The notes: generated by a model from the sequence alone, not told the origin. DNA of 7,029 nucleotides from DATDOO01 sp035293245 (GCA_035293245.1 DATDOO010000204.1:1-7029); one strand, 5' to 3'. Shown: positions 1-6,558, counted from the first letter of the stretch. A program made the numbers and translations.

Positions 1-138
1 AAACGGGGGGACTTTGCCTCGAAAACGGGGTTTTCCTCCGGATAACCGCCCAACTCGACCCGGAGTGGCGCAAAAACAGGTTTCCTACGGTTTCCGCCTT
101 ACCACAGAACGCAGAAAGACTATTTGTTCAGCGTTTCC
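1..138. repeat. Left copy of a 138-bp terminal inverted repeat, probable insertion-sequence end
   Basis: Positions 1-138 are an exact reverse complement of 6892-7029, including the six-G run near the outer edge. Identity stops sharply at 138, where the left copy continues with ctatatt and the right copy, read outward to inward, with ttaagaa. The inner end read outwards is ggaaacgctgaacaaat, which to me resembles the terminal repeats of IS5-like insertion sequences; that is recall, not a search. No transposase is visible because the window ends 138 bp into the repeat. Inside it are a small hairpin (gaaaac/gttttc, 21-35) and a tandem-like doublet of ggtttcc (79-85 and 89-95). It could instead be a MITE-like repeat or an assembly boundary repeat. 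Confidence 0.9.
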
Positions 139-179
139 CTATATTCCCATTCATTCGCTCCAAATCCGGACCGTGGAAA

Positions 180-2939
180 ATGAACGACAACAACGACCAT
201 GCGCTTCCTCGCAAAATTATTGCCTGGACGACCCGCCAGGTTTCCACTTTGTCAGACCCGCAGAAACGACGAGAGCTGGGCGAGGCGGCGGTTCGCTATT
301 ACCGCGCTCTGGGTACCGTGGTTCCGGAACATGAGGACAACGGCGGCCCCGGTAGCGCAGCCGACCGGGCGGGTCAAAAGCTTCTGCAAATCGCCAGCTT
401 CTCCAATGAAGACGCCTTGGCCGAGGTGGGTTCCGGCCTGCTCGGCCTGATGGAAGCGGAAGCCCGGCGGCGGTTGGGCGAGTATGGCCCGAACGCCGTG
501 CGTCGCGAAAAAATTCCCGGCCTGGTTCAGGAACTTTTGGCCCGTCTGCGCTCGCCTTTGAATTTGCTGCTGCTGATTCTAGCGGCGGTTTCCTTCGTGC
601 TCGGCGACCGCAAGACGGCCCTGCTGATCGCGGTCATCGTCGCCCTCAGCACCCTTTTGTCCCTGTGGCAGGAACGCCGCGCCCGGCTGGAGGCGGAGAA
701 GCTGCGGGCGCTGGTGAAGACCACCGCCACCGTGCTGCGCCGTGCCGCCGATTCCGAAGTGCCGACCAGCGGCGAGGTGCCGCTGGAAGAATTGGTGCCG
801 GGCGATTTGATTCATCTGTCCGCAGGCGACATGGTGCCCGCGGACGTGCGCGTCCTTTCGGCCAAGGATTTGTTCCTGAATCAGGCGACCCTGACCGGCG
901 AAGCCATGCCGGTGGAGAAGTTCGCCGTGCCGTGCAGCGGGTCGGCGCCGCTGGAATTGGATAACCTGTGCTTCATGGCCACCAACGTGGTCAGCGGCAC
1001 GGCCACCGCGGTGGTGGTGCAGACCGGCGCCGACAGCTATTTCGGTGGCATCGCCCGCCACGTTCAGGGCCGGCGCGTCCTGACGCGCTTCGACCAGGGG
1101 CTGAACCGCTTCGCGCTGTTGATGATCCGCTTCATGCTGGTGATGGTGCCGGTGGTCTTCCTGCTCAACGGCTTCACCAAGGGCGACTGGATGCAGGCCT
1201 TTTTGTTCGGCGTGGCGGTGGCCGTGGGCCTGACGCCGGAAATCCTGCCCATGATCGTCACCATCAACCTGGGCAAGGGCGCGCTGGCCATGTCGCGCAA
1301 GCAGGTGATCGTCAAGCAGTTGAGCGCCATCCAGAATTTCGGCGCCATGGACATCCTGTGCACCGACAAGACCGGCACGCTAACCCAAGGCCAAGTGGTG
1401 CTGGAGAAGCATCTGGACCTGAACGGCCGGGAAAGCCCGGCGGTGCTGGAATTTGCCTATCTCAGCAGCCACTTCCAGTCGGGCCTGAAAAACCTGCTGG
1501 ACGACGCCGTGTTGCGCTATGCCCTGGAAGGCGGGCTTCCGGGCGGGGAAGGGGGCTGGCTGAAGGTGGACGAAATCCCCTTCGATTTCCTGCGCCGCCG
1601 CATGTCGGTGGTGCTGGAGCGGGAGCCGGGACGCCACCGTTTGATCTGCAAGGGCGCGGTGGAGGAAGTCCTGGCGGTCTGCAGCCGGGGTGAGGCGGGC
1701 GGCGAAGTTTTCGCTCTGGACGCCTCGCACCTGCAAGGCGTGCGCGCGGCGGCGGAAGTCCTGAACGAAGAAGGCTTCCGTGTGCTGGCGGTGGCTTACA
1801 AAGACATCGAGACAAGCCAGGCCGTTTATGGCGCCGACGCGGAAAAGGGACTGACCCTGATTGGCTACGTGGCCTTCCTCGATCCGCCCAAGGAAAGCAC
1901 CGCCGCCGCCATCGCCGAGCTGCGCGAACACGGCGTGGAAGTGAAGATTCTCACCGGCGACAACGAAATCGTCACCCGCAAGATTTGCCGCGATGTGGGC
2001 CTGCCGGTGGAGCGGGTGGTTCTGGGCGCCGAAGTCGATCGGCTGTCCGACGCCGAACTGAGCGAGGTGGTGGCCAGCGCCACCGTGTTCGCCAAGCTCG
2101 CGCCCATGCAGAAGGCGCGCATCATCGGGCTGTTGCAGAAAGGGGAACACGTGGTCGGATTCCTGGGCGACGGCATCAACGACGGCCCGGCCCTCAAGGC
2201 TGCCGACGTGGGCATTTCCGTGGACAGCGCAGTGGACATCGCCAAGGAATCGGCGGACATCATCCTGCTGGAAAAGAACCTGGAAGTGCTGGACGACGGC
2301 GTGATCGAAGGCCGCAAGGTGTTCGGCAACATCGTCAAGTACCTGAAGATGGGCGCCAGTTCCAGCTTCGGCAACATGCTCAGCGTGGTAGGGGCCAGTG
2401 CGTTCCTGCCGTTCCTACCCCTGACTCCGCCCCAGGTGCTGCTCAATAATCTGCTCTACGACCTGTCGCAAACCACCGTGGCTACCGACGACGTGGATGA
2501 GGAATACCTGGTCAGGCCGCGCCGTTGGGAAATCGGCCATATCGCCCGTTTCATGCTGTGCGTCGGGCCGATCAGTTCCATCTTCGACTACTTGACGTAT
2601 TTCATGCTGCTGGGGATTTTCGGTGCCTGGAGCAATCCGGAGCTGTTCCACACCGGCTGGTTCGTGGAGTCCCTGCTGTCGCAAACCCTCATCGTGCACG
2701 TGATCCGCACCGGCAAAATCCCGTTCCGGGAAAGCCGCGCCAGTTTTCCCCTGCTGGTCACCACGCTGGCGATTTGCGGTGTAGGCATCTGGCTGCCGTT
2801 CTCCCCCCTGGCCGCCTCGCTCGGCTTTACAGCGTTGCCGGGCGGTTACTGGCCGCTGCTGTTTTTGATTCTGGCGGCTTATCTGGCGCTGACGCAGACG
2901 ATCAAAGTCTGGTTGTTGCGGAACTATCGGATTGAGTAG
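180..2939 (+). CDS. mgtA: Magnesium-transporting P-type ATPase MgtA (type IIIB)
   Basis: This inner-membrane ATPase is predicted to import Mg2+ into the cytoplasm through an aspartyl-phosphate intermediate. It is 919 residues against about 898 for E. coli MgtA, with the extra length in a poorly conserved N-terminus (about residues 1-75). All P-type signatures are present. The actuator loop LTGEAMP is at about 238-244, the M4 ion-path motif LTPEILP at 351-357 and the phosphorylation motif DKTGTLT with Asp396. The nucleotide-binding KGA is at 491-493, DPP at 568-570, TGD at 592-594 and the hinge GDGINDGPAL from 663. The membrane-domain motif LLYDLSQ carries Asp761. The first helix pair begins near residue 127 and the last helices run to the C-terminus. 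Match to MgtA is strong along the whole length. ATG 180 is the only usable start I see; upstream gga at 168-170 is a weak ribosome site. The frame stays open upstream through the 138-bp repeat to the window edge, but without ATG, GTG or TTG. The gene starts only 41 bp from the repeat, so no long Mg2+-sensing leader is present. Confidence 0.97.
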   Translation: MNDNNDHALPRKIIAWTTRQVSTLSDPQKRRELGEAAVRYYRALGTVVPEHEDNGGPGSAADRAGQKLLQIASFSNEDALAEVGSGLLGLMEAEARRRLGEYGPNAVRREKIPGLVQELLARLRSPLNLLLLILAAVSFVLGDRKTALLIAVIVALSTLLSLWQERRARLEAEKLRALVKTTATVLRRAADSEVPTSGEVPLEELVPGDLIHLSAGDMVPADVRVLSAKDLFLNQATLTGEAMPVEKFAVPCSGSAPLELDNLCFMATNVVSGTATAVVVQTGADSYFGGIARHVQGRRVLTRFDQGLNRFALLMIRFMLVMVPVVFLLNGFTKGDWMQAFLFGVAVAVGLTPEILPMIVTINLGKGALAMSRKQVIVKQLSAIQNFGAMDILCTDKTGTLTQGQVVLEKHLDLNGRESPAVLEFAYLSSHFQSGLKNLLDDAVLRYALEGGLPGGEGGWLKVDEIPFDFLRRRMSVVLEREPGRHRLICKGAVEEVLAVCSRGEAGGEVFALDASHLQGVRAAAEVLNEEGFRVLAVAYKDIETSQAVYGADAEKGLTLIGYVAFLDPPKESTAAAIAELREHGVEVKILTGDNEIVTRKICRDVGLPVERVVLGAEVDRLSDAELSEVVASATVFAKLAPMQKARIIGLLQKGEHVVGFLGDGINDGPALKAADVGISVDSAVDIAKESADIILLEKNLEVLDDGVIEGRKVFGNIVKYLKMGASSSFGNMLSVVGASAFLPFLPLTPPQVLLNNLLYDLSQTTVATDDVDEEYLVRPRRWEIGHIARFMLCVGPISSIFDYLTYFMLLGIFGAWSNPELFHTGWFVESLLSQTLIVHVIRTGKIPFRESRASFPLLVTTLAICGVGIWLPFSPLAASLGFTALPGGYWPLLFLILAAYLALTQTIKVWLLRNYRIE

Positions 2940-2973
2940 CGAAGGGGCGCGCGGGATTGTGAAACGTAAAAAT

Positions 2974-3150
2974 GTAGGGTGGGTTAGACGCGCATCACAC
3001 CAGCGTCTGGGTACACGCTGACCGCGTTGCGCGTCGTAACCCACCGAATGGCCCCGATTGCTCCGGCCAGGCCGTTTGGTGGGTTACGGTGCGCGAAGGG
3101 GCCGAAGATAGCCGACAAGCTTGCCCTATTGCGCACCTAACCCACCCTAC
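2974..3150. repeat. Nested inverted-repeat element with four copies of a ggtgggtta motif
   Basis: The outer arms gtagggtgggttag (2974-2987) and ctaacccaccctac (3137-3150) are perfect complements. They extend imperfectly to 2994/3130 with 19 of 21 positions pairing. Inside lies a second hairpin, 3027-3052 against 3071-3096, where all 26 positions pair if G-T pairs are allowed. The ggtgggtta core therefore occurs four times in alternating orientation (near 2978, 3036, 3078, 3138). This is the layout of a BIME-like composite of REP-type units, and similar gtagggtgggtta repeats are, from memory, widespread in proteobacterial genomes. It lies between the convergent mgtA and NUDIX genes, where it could act as a bidirectional transcript-end structure, but no T-tract follows either side. 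Confidence 0.85.
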
Positions 3151-3697
3151 GAGGACCGGCCACCAGATAGGCCAACAGCCTGGCGTGCGCCTCTTTTACG
3201 GAAGGAAACGAGAACAGCGACGTGTCCACCGCCTGGGGTTCGACCAGCAACACGTCGGCCACGTCGTCCTGGGGCTGGAGCGGGGGAATGTCGTCCGTGC
3301 GGCACAGGAAGTAAAAGTCCGCCAGCTTGTAGGTCACGCCGGCGTATGGGTAATCGTTGGCGGTGGAACACACGTAGGCCAGGCTATGCACCTGGATGCC
3401 GAGTTCTTCGGCAATTTCCCGTTGCAAGGCGTCTTCCGCGCTTTCGCCCCACTCCATGAAACCGCCGGGAAAATCGAATTTTCCTTTCTGCGGCTCGCGG
3501 CCGCGCTGCGTCAGAATGATCTGGTCGCCATAAAACACGAAGCCGCACACAGTTGCCGCGCTGTTGACGAAATAGCGGAAGCCGCAAGCCGGACAGCGGA
3601 TGGAGCGCGGACCGTCGTGCGCCGGGTCGGGATGTCCGCAGCCCGGGCAGTAGCGGAAGGATTGTAGCGGCGAGGTGGGCGATTCGGACAGGGGCAT
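3137..3697 (-). CDS. NUDIX hydrolase with N-terminal zinc ribbon
   Basis: The 186-residue product should hydrolyse a nucleoside diphosphate linked to another group; the substrate cannot be read from the sequence. An N-terminal zinc ribbon has CxxC pairs at Cys17/Cys20 and Cys35/Cys38. The NUDIX domain follows, with a perfect G-x5-E-x7-RE-U-x-EE-x-G-U box from Gly79 to Ile101: Glu85, Arg93, Glu94, Glu97 and Glu98 are the expected catalytic and metal residues. I do not see the SQPWPF-type motif of NADH pyrophosphatase NudC after the box, so a NudC role is not supported. The start ATG (3697-3695) has ggag nine bases upstream on the - strand. The reading frame ends inside the arm of the neighbouring repeat: the last residues (RRVG) and the TAG stop are repeat-encoded, so the native C-terminus was probably altered. 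The gene sits alone, convergent with mgtA, and is separated from the upstream vWA operon by a terminator. Confidence 0.93.
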   Translation of the reverse strand: MPLSESPTSPLQSFRYCPGCGHPDPAHDGPRSIRCPACGFRYFVNSAATVCGFVFYGDQIILTQRGREPQKGKFDFPGGFMEWGESAEDALQREIAEELGIQVHSLAYVCSTANDYPYAGVTYKLADFYFLCRTDDIPPLQPQDDVADVLLVEPQAVDTSLFSFPSVKEAHARLLAYLVAGPRRVG

Positions 3698-3759
3698 GGC
3701 GGGGCGCTCCAGAGCAAGGCGGCGGGTTCACCATAGGATAATGCCGCCGCAATGCCTAT

Positions 3760-3812
3760 AAAAATGATCGGGTCGAGCTAACGTGATTGCGCCCGTTAGC
3801 TCGACCCGATCA
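3760..3812 (-). terminator. Strong rho-independent terminator of the vWA operon
   Basis: A perfect 19-bp stem (3765-3783 with 3794-3812) and a 10-nt loop lie 20 bp past the vWA stop codon. Read on the - strand, the stem is followed directly by five T residues (complement of 3760-3764) and then ATA. That is the arrangement of an intrinsic terminator for the - strand operon. On the + strand no T-run follows, so it is not bidirectional. It insulates the downstream NUDIX gene, which needs a promoter of its own in the roughly 65 bp before its start; I see no convincing one. Confidence 0.85.
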
Positions 3813-3832
3813 CAATACCCATGTCGCGGGCT

Positions 3833-5041
3833 TCAATATGCCGGCGCGTCCTTCTCGTAGCGCAGTCCTTTCTTCTCCGCCTGCTCGCGCACCGCGTCGT
3901 AGACCTTGTGGTCCAGCGACTTGCCGGCGTCCGCGCCCAGGGTTTTTTTCACCTCTTCCTTCAGGAAATCACCGCGTTGTTTGGACAAGGATTGGATTTG
4001 CCCCAGCAAGGCCTGGCGCTCCTGGGCTTTCTCCGTAACCACGGCCTTGCGCTGTTCCGGTGACAGGGCCTGCAGCGGTTCCGGCAGGCTGGCGGGGGCG
4101 ACGGCGTCGATGTCCACCCGGCCTTTGGCCACGTCGTCCACCAGTTCTTTTTCCCCGGCCAGGTTGGCGGCGCCGCTGGGCGAGGCGTTGAAGGCGGCGC
4201 GGCGCGCCTGGGATTCCACCGACGCGGCTTTCAGCTTGTCGGCGGCAACGATCTTTTCGTTCTTCTTGCGCTTTTCTTCCTCGGTACCGTAGTACAGACG
4301 GGTTTTGTCTAGCTTGGCGGAAAGTTCCGCCATTTCCTTGTCATAGGGCGTCGCCATGGCCACGGCGTTGCCGGCCTGTTCCACCTGGAAGTACTTGCCG
4401 GCGCCCAGGCTGGCGATCTGCTGCCATTCGCGGGTGGTGGAACCGTCTGCACCGCACTGGATGGTGTTGATGACGATGCCTTTCTTTTTGGCAGCGGCGA
4501 CGACGTCCGGATACCTGACGTCGTTGGCATAGTCCATGTGCGGCGGCGCGTCCCCCACCAGGAACACCACCTTGTAGGCGTTGGGGTCGGAACTCCAGGC
4601 AATCGTGTTCACGGCGTCGCTGAGCGCCTGATTAACGCTTTCCGGGCCGTCGCCGCCGCCGTTGGCCTGGAAGTCCATGAGCGTGGCGTACATGGAATCC
4701 AGGTCGGAGGACAGGTTCACCACACGGGTGACGTACTCGTCGCCCCGGTCGCGGTAGGCCACCAGGCCCATGCGAATATCCGGCGCCGGCTGGGCCTGGG
4801 CCATGCTGCCGGCGATGGACCAGATTTTTTCCTTGGCGGCCTGAATCAGCCCGCCCATGCTGCCCGTGGTGTCGAGCACGAACACCACTTCGACCACCGG
4901 TTTCTGGCCATTGTGCGCCTGCGGTGGGGGAGGCGGGGCGACGGGTGGCGCGACGGCGCCGACGCTTTGGTAGGCGGGATACAGGGCCACGATGCCGGCG
5001 GTGGCCAGGAACAGGATCAGGGTGAGGATTTTGTTTTTCAT
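3833..5041 (-). CDS. Exported von Willebrand factor A (vWA) domain protein
   Basis: The product has 402 residues. The N-terminus (MKNK followed by a hydrophobic stretch, about residues 5-21) is a signal peptide or membrane anchor, so the protein probably acts in the periplasm or on the outer face of the inner membrane. A proline-rich linker (about 32-40, including PPPPP) leads into a vWA domain. The domain opens with a MIDAS motif of the DxTxS type, DTTGSM at 57-62 (Asp57, Thr59, Ser61), and continues with GGGDGPES at 128-135 and GDAPPH at 163-168. vWA domains bind a divalent metal and usually mediate protein-protein contact. The C-terminal half (about 225-402) is charged, largely helical in appearance, and matches no family I recognise. 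It is the last gene of the operon, 12 bp after the stop of the membrane protein gene, with SD-like ggag seven bases before the ATG. The partner is unknown. Confidence 0.9.
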   Translation of the reverse strand: MKNKILTLILFLATAGIVALYPAYQSVGAVAPPVAPPPPPQAHNGQKPVVEVVFVLDTTGSMGGLIQAAKEKIWSIAGSMAQAQPAPDIRMGLVAYRDRGDEYVTRVVNLSSDLDSMYATLMDFQANGGGDGPESVNQALSDAVNTIAWSSDPNAYKVVFLVGDAPPHMDYANDVRYPDVVAAAKKKGIVINTIQCGADGSTTREWQQIASLGAGKYFQVEQAGNAVAMATPYDKEMAELSAKLDKTRLYYGTEEEKRKKNEKIVAADKLKAASVESQARRAAFNASPSGAANLAGEKELVDDVAKGRVDIDAVAPASLPEPLQALSPEQRKAVVTEKAQERQALLGQIQSLSKQRGDFLKEEVKKTLGADAGKSLDHKVYDAVREQAEKKGLRYEKDAPAY

Positions 5042-5053
5042 GGGTCGTCTCCG

Positions 5054-5611
5054 TCAGATGGATAAAAGCCGGCGCAGCGCGGCTTCCGCGCTGCGATGGG
5101 CTTGTTCGAAACGGTCGTCGGAAACCGGCTGGATGGGGTTTTTGCCCGGCCAGCGGTTGGGAATGGCGGTAAACAGCGCCTGGGTCAGAAAGAAGCACCA
5201 GATGGCCAGGGCGATGCTGTGGGTCTGGATCAGGGCGGCCAAGGCAGCGCCCAGTCCCAGGCCGCACAAGCCGCCGTCCAGCAGAGCCGCCAGGATGCCG
5301 CCCTGAAAGTACAGGGCGCGGATCAGCCAGATCGCGGCCAGGTGCAGCAAGGCGTACACCGGTAAGGACGGCGCCAGCCACCAGGCCGCGAACGCCATGA
5401 GGCCCCAGCTTGCCAAGGCGGTGATCCGCCCGACCCGCCCGCCGCTGCGCGTCAGCAGGTAAAGGAGATAGCCGAGGCCCAGCGCCGCGATGAGCAGCCG
5501 CGCCGCGGAACCTGGGGAGAACATCAGGCCCAGAAGGGTGTGCAGGCCGCCTCCCAGCAAAGCCGCCAGCAAGGCGACGGCCACCCCTTCCAGAAAACTC
5601 GGGCGTTTCAT
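5054..5611 (-). CDS. Six-helix integral membrane protein of unknown function
   Basis: The 185-residue product is very hydrophobic. By eye it has about six transmembrane helices, near residues 7-30, 36-54, 62-80, 83-101, 104-128 and 131-150. A hydrophilic C-terminal tail of about 35 residues follows (from NRWPGKNP onward), ending in an arginine-, alanine- and leucine-rich helix. I recognise no catalytic motif or named family. The start ATG (5611-5609) overlaps the stop of the upstream PspA-like gene in an ATGA arrangement, which indicates translational coupling, and the vWA gene follows 12 bp downstream. This frame stays open much further upstream (to about 6247), but that part overlaps the PspA-like gene and is arginine- and proline-rich out-of-frame translation, so I take the internal ATG. 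Position between a PspA-like scaffold and an exported vWA protein suggests it links the two across the membrane; that is inference. Confidence 0.82.
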   Translation of the reverse strand: MKRPSFLEGVAVALLAALLGGGLHTLLGLMFSPGSAARLLIAALGLGYLLYLLTRSGGRVGRITALASWGLMAFAAWWLAPSLPVYALLHLAAIWLIRALYFQGGILAALLDGGLCGLGLGAALAALIQTHSIALAIWCFFLTQALFTAIPNRWPGKNPIQPVSDDRFEQAHRSAEAALRRLLSI

Positions 5612-6141
5612 GGCCGGCTCCTTTTCTGCTTTTCGCGCAACAGGGCCACTTCCACGTCCTCGTCGCGCACCGCCCAGTCGGCAGCCGTCCAGCAGGGTTC
5701 CGCCGCCGGCTCGGCCTCGGCCGCCAGCAGCTCGGACTTTTGGCGCATGGCATCCAGCCGGGCGCGGTTTTGCTCCAGCCGGGTCTTGAGCGCGGCCAGG
5801 GACTCGTCCAGGGATGCACGCTTCCGCGCCAGGAGCTTGGCGTGGCGCTGGGCTTCCAGTTGCCGCTTGACCAGCGTGCGTGCCAGGTCTTCCTTGGCCG
5901 ATGCAAAGCAGAGGTCCAGTTCGCCGTCGATGTCGCGCAAGGCTTGCGATACTTCGTCCTGGCGCGCGGCGAGCTGGCCGTGCTCCTGGGCCAGGAGTTT
6001 GCAGCGCTGCTCGTCGCCGGCCAGTTCTTCTTCCATGTCCCTGAGCGCCTGCCGGAACAGCGCCTCGGGCTCTTCGATGCGGTCGAGCACCGCGTGCATG
6101 TCGGCCCGGAAGAGACGGGCCATTCGGTTTATGAGTGCCAT
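5608..6141 (-). CDS. Short PspA/IM30-family coiled-coil protein
   Basis: The 177-residue product resembles PspA/IM30 (ESCRT-III-like) membrane-remodelling proteins. It has an amphipathic N-terminal segment (MALINRMARLFRAD), then the family's hinge and first coiled-coil signature: Glu24-Pro25, followed by a stretch ending DMEEEL at about residues 35-40. A long charged coiled coil, rich in Glu, Arg, Gln and Leu, runs to about residue 142. The tail (about 143-177) is low in hydrophobicity and ends basic. E. coli PspA is about 222 residues, so this version is shortened at the C-terminal side. Family members bind the cytoplasmic face of stressed inner membranes and oligomerise. The start ATG has aggag ten bases upstream on the - strand. 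It is the first gene of the operon. No PspB, PspC or PspF homologue is present, and I see no good sigma-54 -24/-12 promoter upstream, so classical Psp regulation is not indicated. Confidence 0.85.
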   Translation of the reverse strand: MALINRMARLFRADMHAVLDRIEEPEALFRQALRDMEEELAGDEQRCKLLAQEHGQLAARQDEVSQALRDIDGELDLCFASAKEDLARTLVKRQLEAQRHAKLLARKRASLDESLAALKTRLEQNRARLDAMRQKSELLAAEAEPAAEPCWTAADWAVRDEDVEVALLREKQKRSRP

Positions 6142-6354
6142 GAGGGTTCTCCTGTCTGGGTTCGTCGAAGGACGGGGCCAGTCTAGGAGCGGGCCTCATT
6201 CGATTGCAGACCGAAACAGGTAAAACTTCGGCCAGGCCGTTTACCAAACTTTTACATGCCTGGAGGGGGTGGAACTGCTAGGCTAATCCGAACCAAAACA
6301 GCGTCATTTCCCGCCTGAGCGCGGCTTCGGCCGCTTTTCAACGAGACCATAGCC
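6142..6354. promoter_or_regulatory. Divergent intergenic region between the PspA-like operon and hicB
   Basis: This 213-bp gap must hold the promoters of both the - strand PspA-like operon and the + strand hicB. I cannot place a convincing -35/-10 pair on either strand. The one clear dyad is ggtaaa (6219-6224) with tttacc (6240-6245), continued inward by cgg (6229-6231) with ccg (6237-6239). It could be an operator or a small hairpin. Part of it, cggccaggccgttt (6229-6242), also occurs at 3064-3077 in the loop and stem of the nested repeat. No open frame of interest is seen here. Confidence 0.4.
6321..6338 (+). terminator. Terminator-like UUCG hairpin in the hicB leader
   Basis: The sequence gcggc (6321-6325), loop ttcg, gccgc (6330-6334) and then tttt (6335-6338) forms a short GC-rich stem with a very stable UUCG tetraloop and a T-run on the + strand. 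It ends 16 bp before the hicB ATG. It could terminate or attenuate transcripts coming from upstream, or occlude the start region. The stem is only five pairs and the T-run only four, so termination efficiency is doubtful. Confidence 0.4.
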
Positions 6355-6558
6355 ATGAAATTGCAAATACTCGTTCATCCCGCCGAAGAAGGCGGTTATT
6401 GGGCTGAAATTCCCGCGCTGCCCGGCTGCGTCTCGCAAGGCGAAAGCTGGGATGAAACCCTGGCCAATATCCGCGAAGCCGCCGAAGGCTGGCTGGAGGT
6501 GGCGAAGGAAACGGCGGAGTTGGACAGCGAAACGAAAATTGCGGAAATCGAGCTGTGA
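6355..6558 (+). CDS. hicB: HicB-family antitoxin
   Basis: The 67-residue product matches small HicB-like antitoxins (the UPF0150 type). The N-terminal strand MKLQILVHP leads into the hallmark GYWAEIPALPGC (about 14-25), then SQGESWDETLANIREA (about 27-42), which is the partly degraded RNase H-like fold that binds and blocks HicA. The family's longer members carry a C-terminal helix-turn-helix or ribbon-helix-helix DNA-binding domain. None is present here: the protein ends soon after the acidic tail AEIEL. Autoregulation by this protein alone is therefore uncertain. The ATG has only a weak purine-rich site (gag) about 12 bases upstream. The stop overlaps the GTG start of the following hicA-like frame by four bases (GTGA), the usual coupling of a toxin-antitoxin pair, here in antitoxin-first order. 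Confidence 0.9.
   Translation: MKLQILVHPAEEGGYWAEIPALPGCVSQGESWDETLANIREAAEGWLEVAKETAELDSETKIAEIEL

Noticed and set aside
14..334. Open frame of 106 codons crossing the left repeat
   Set aside because: It overlaps the start of mgtA in another frame, has Arg/Pro-rich out-of-frame composition and straddles the repeat boundary at 138.
579..2446. Several long antisense open frames opposite mgtA
   Set aside because: High-GC shadow frames: composition (His/Gln/Arg-rich or Ser/Arg-rich) is abnormal and the + strand codes for a fully conserved MgtA.
2974..3150. CRISPR array suggested by the repeated ggtgggtta unit
   Set aside because: Only four short copies in alternating orientation, with no regular spacers and no cas genes.
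5612..6247. Upstream extension of the six-TM protein frame to a 397-residue product
   Set aside because: The extension lies entirely over the PspA-like gene in another frame and is Arg/Pro/Gly-rich. The ATG at 5611 with ATGA overlap gives a clean hydrophobic protein.
6142..6354. Sigma-54 promoter for the PspA-like operon, expected by analogy with E. coli pspA
   Set aside because: Scanning the - strand I found no GG-N10-GC core with TGGCA/TTGC-like boxes, so analogy alone does not support it.
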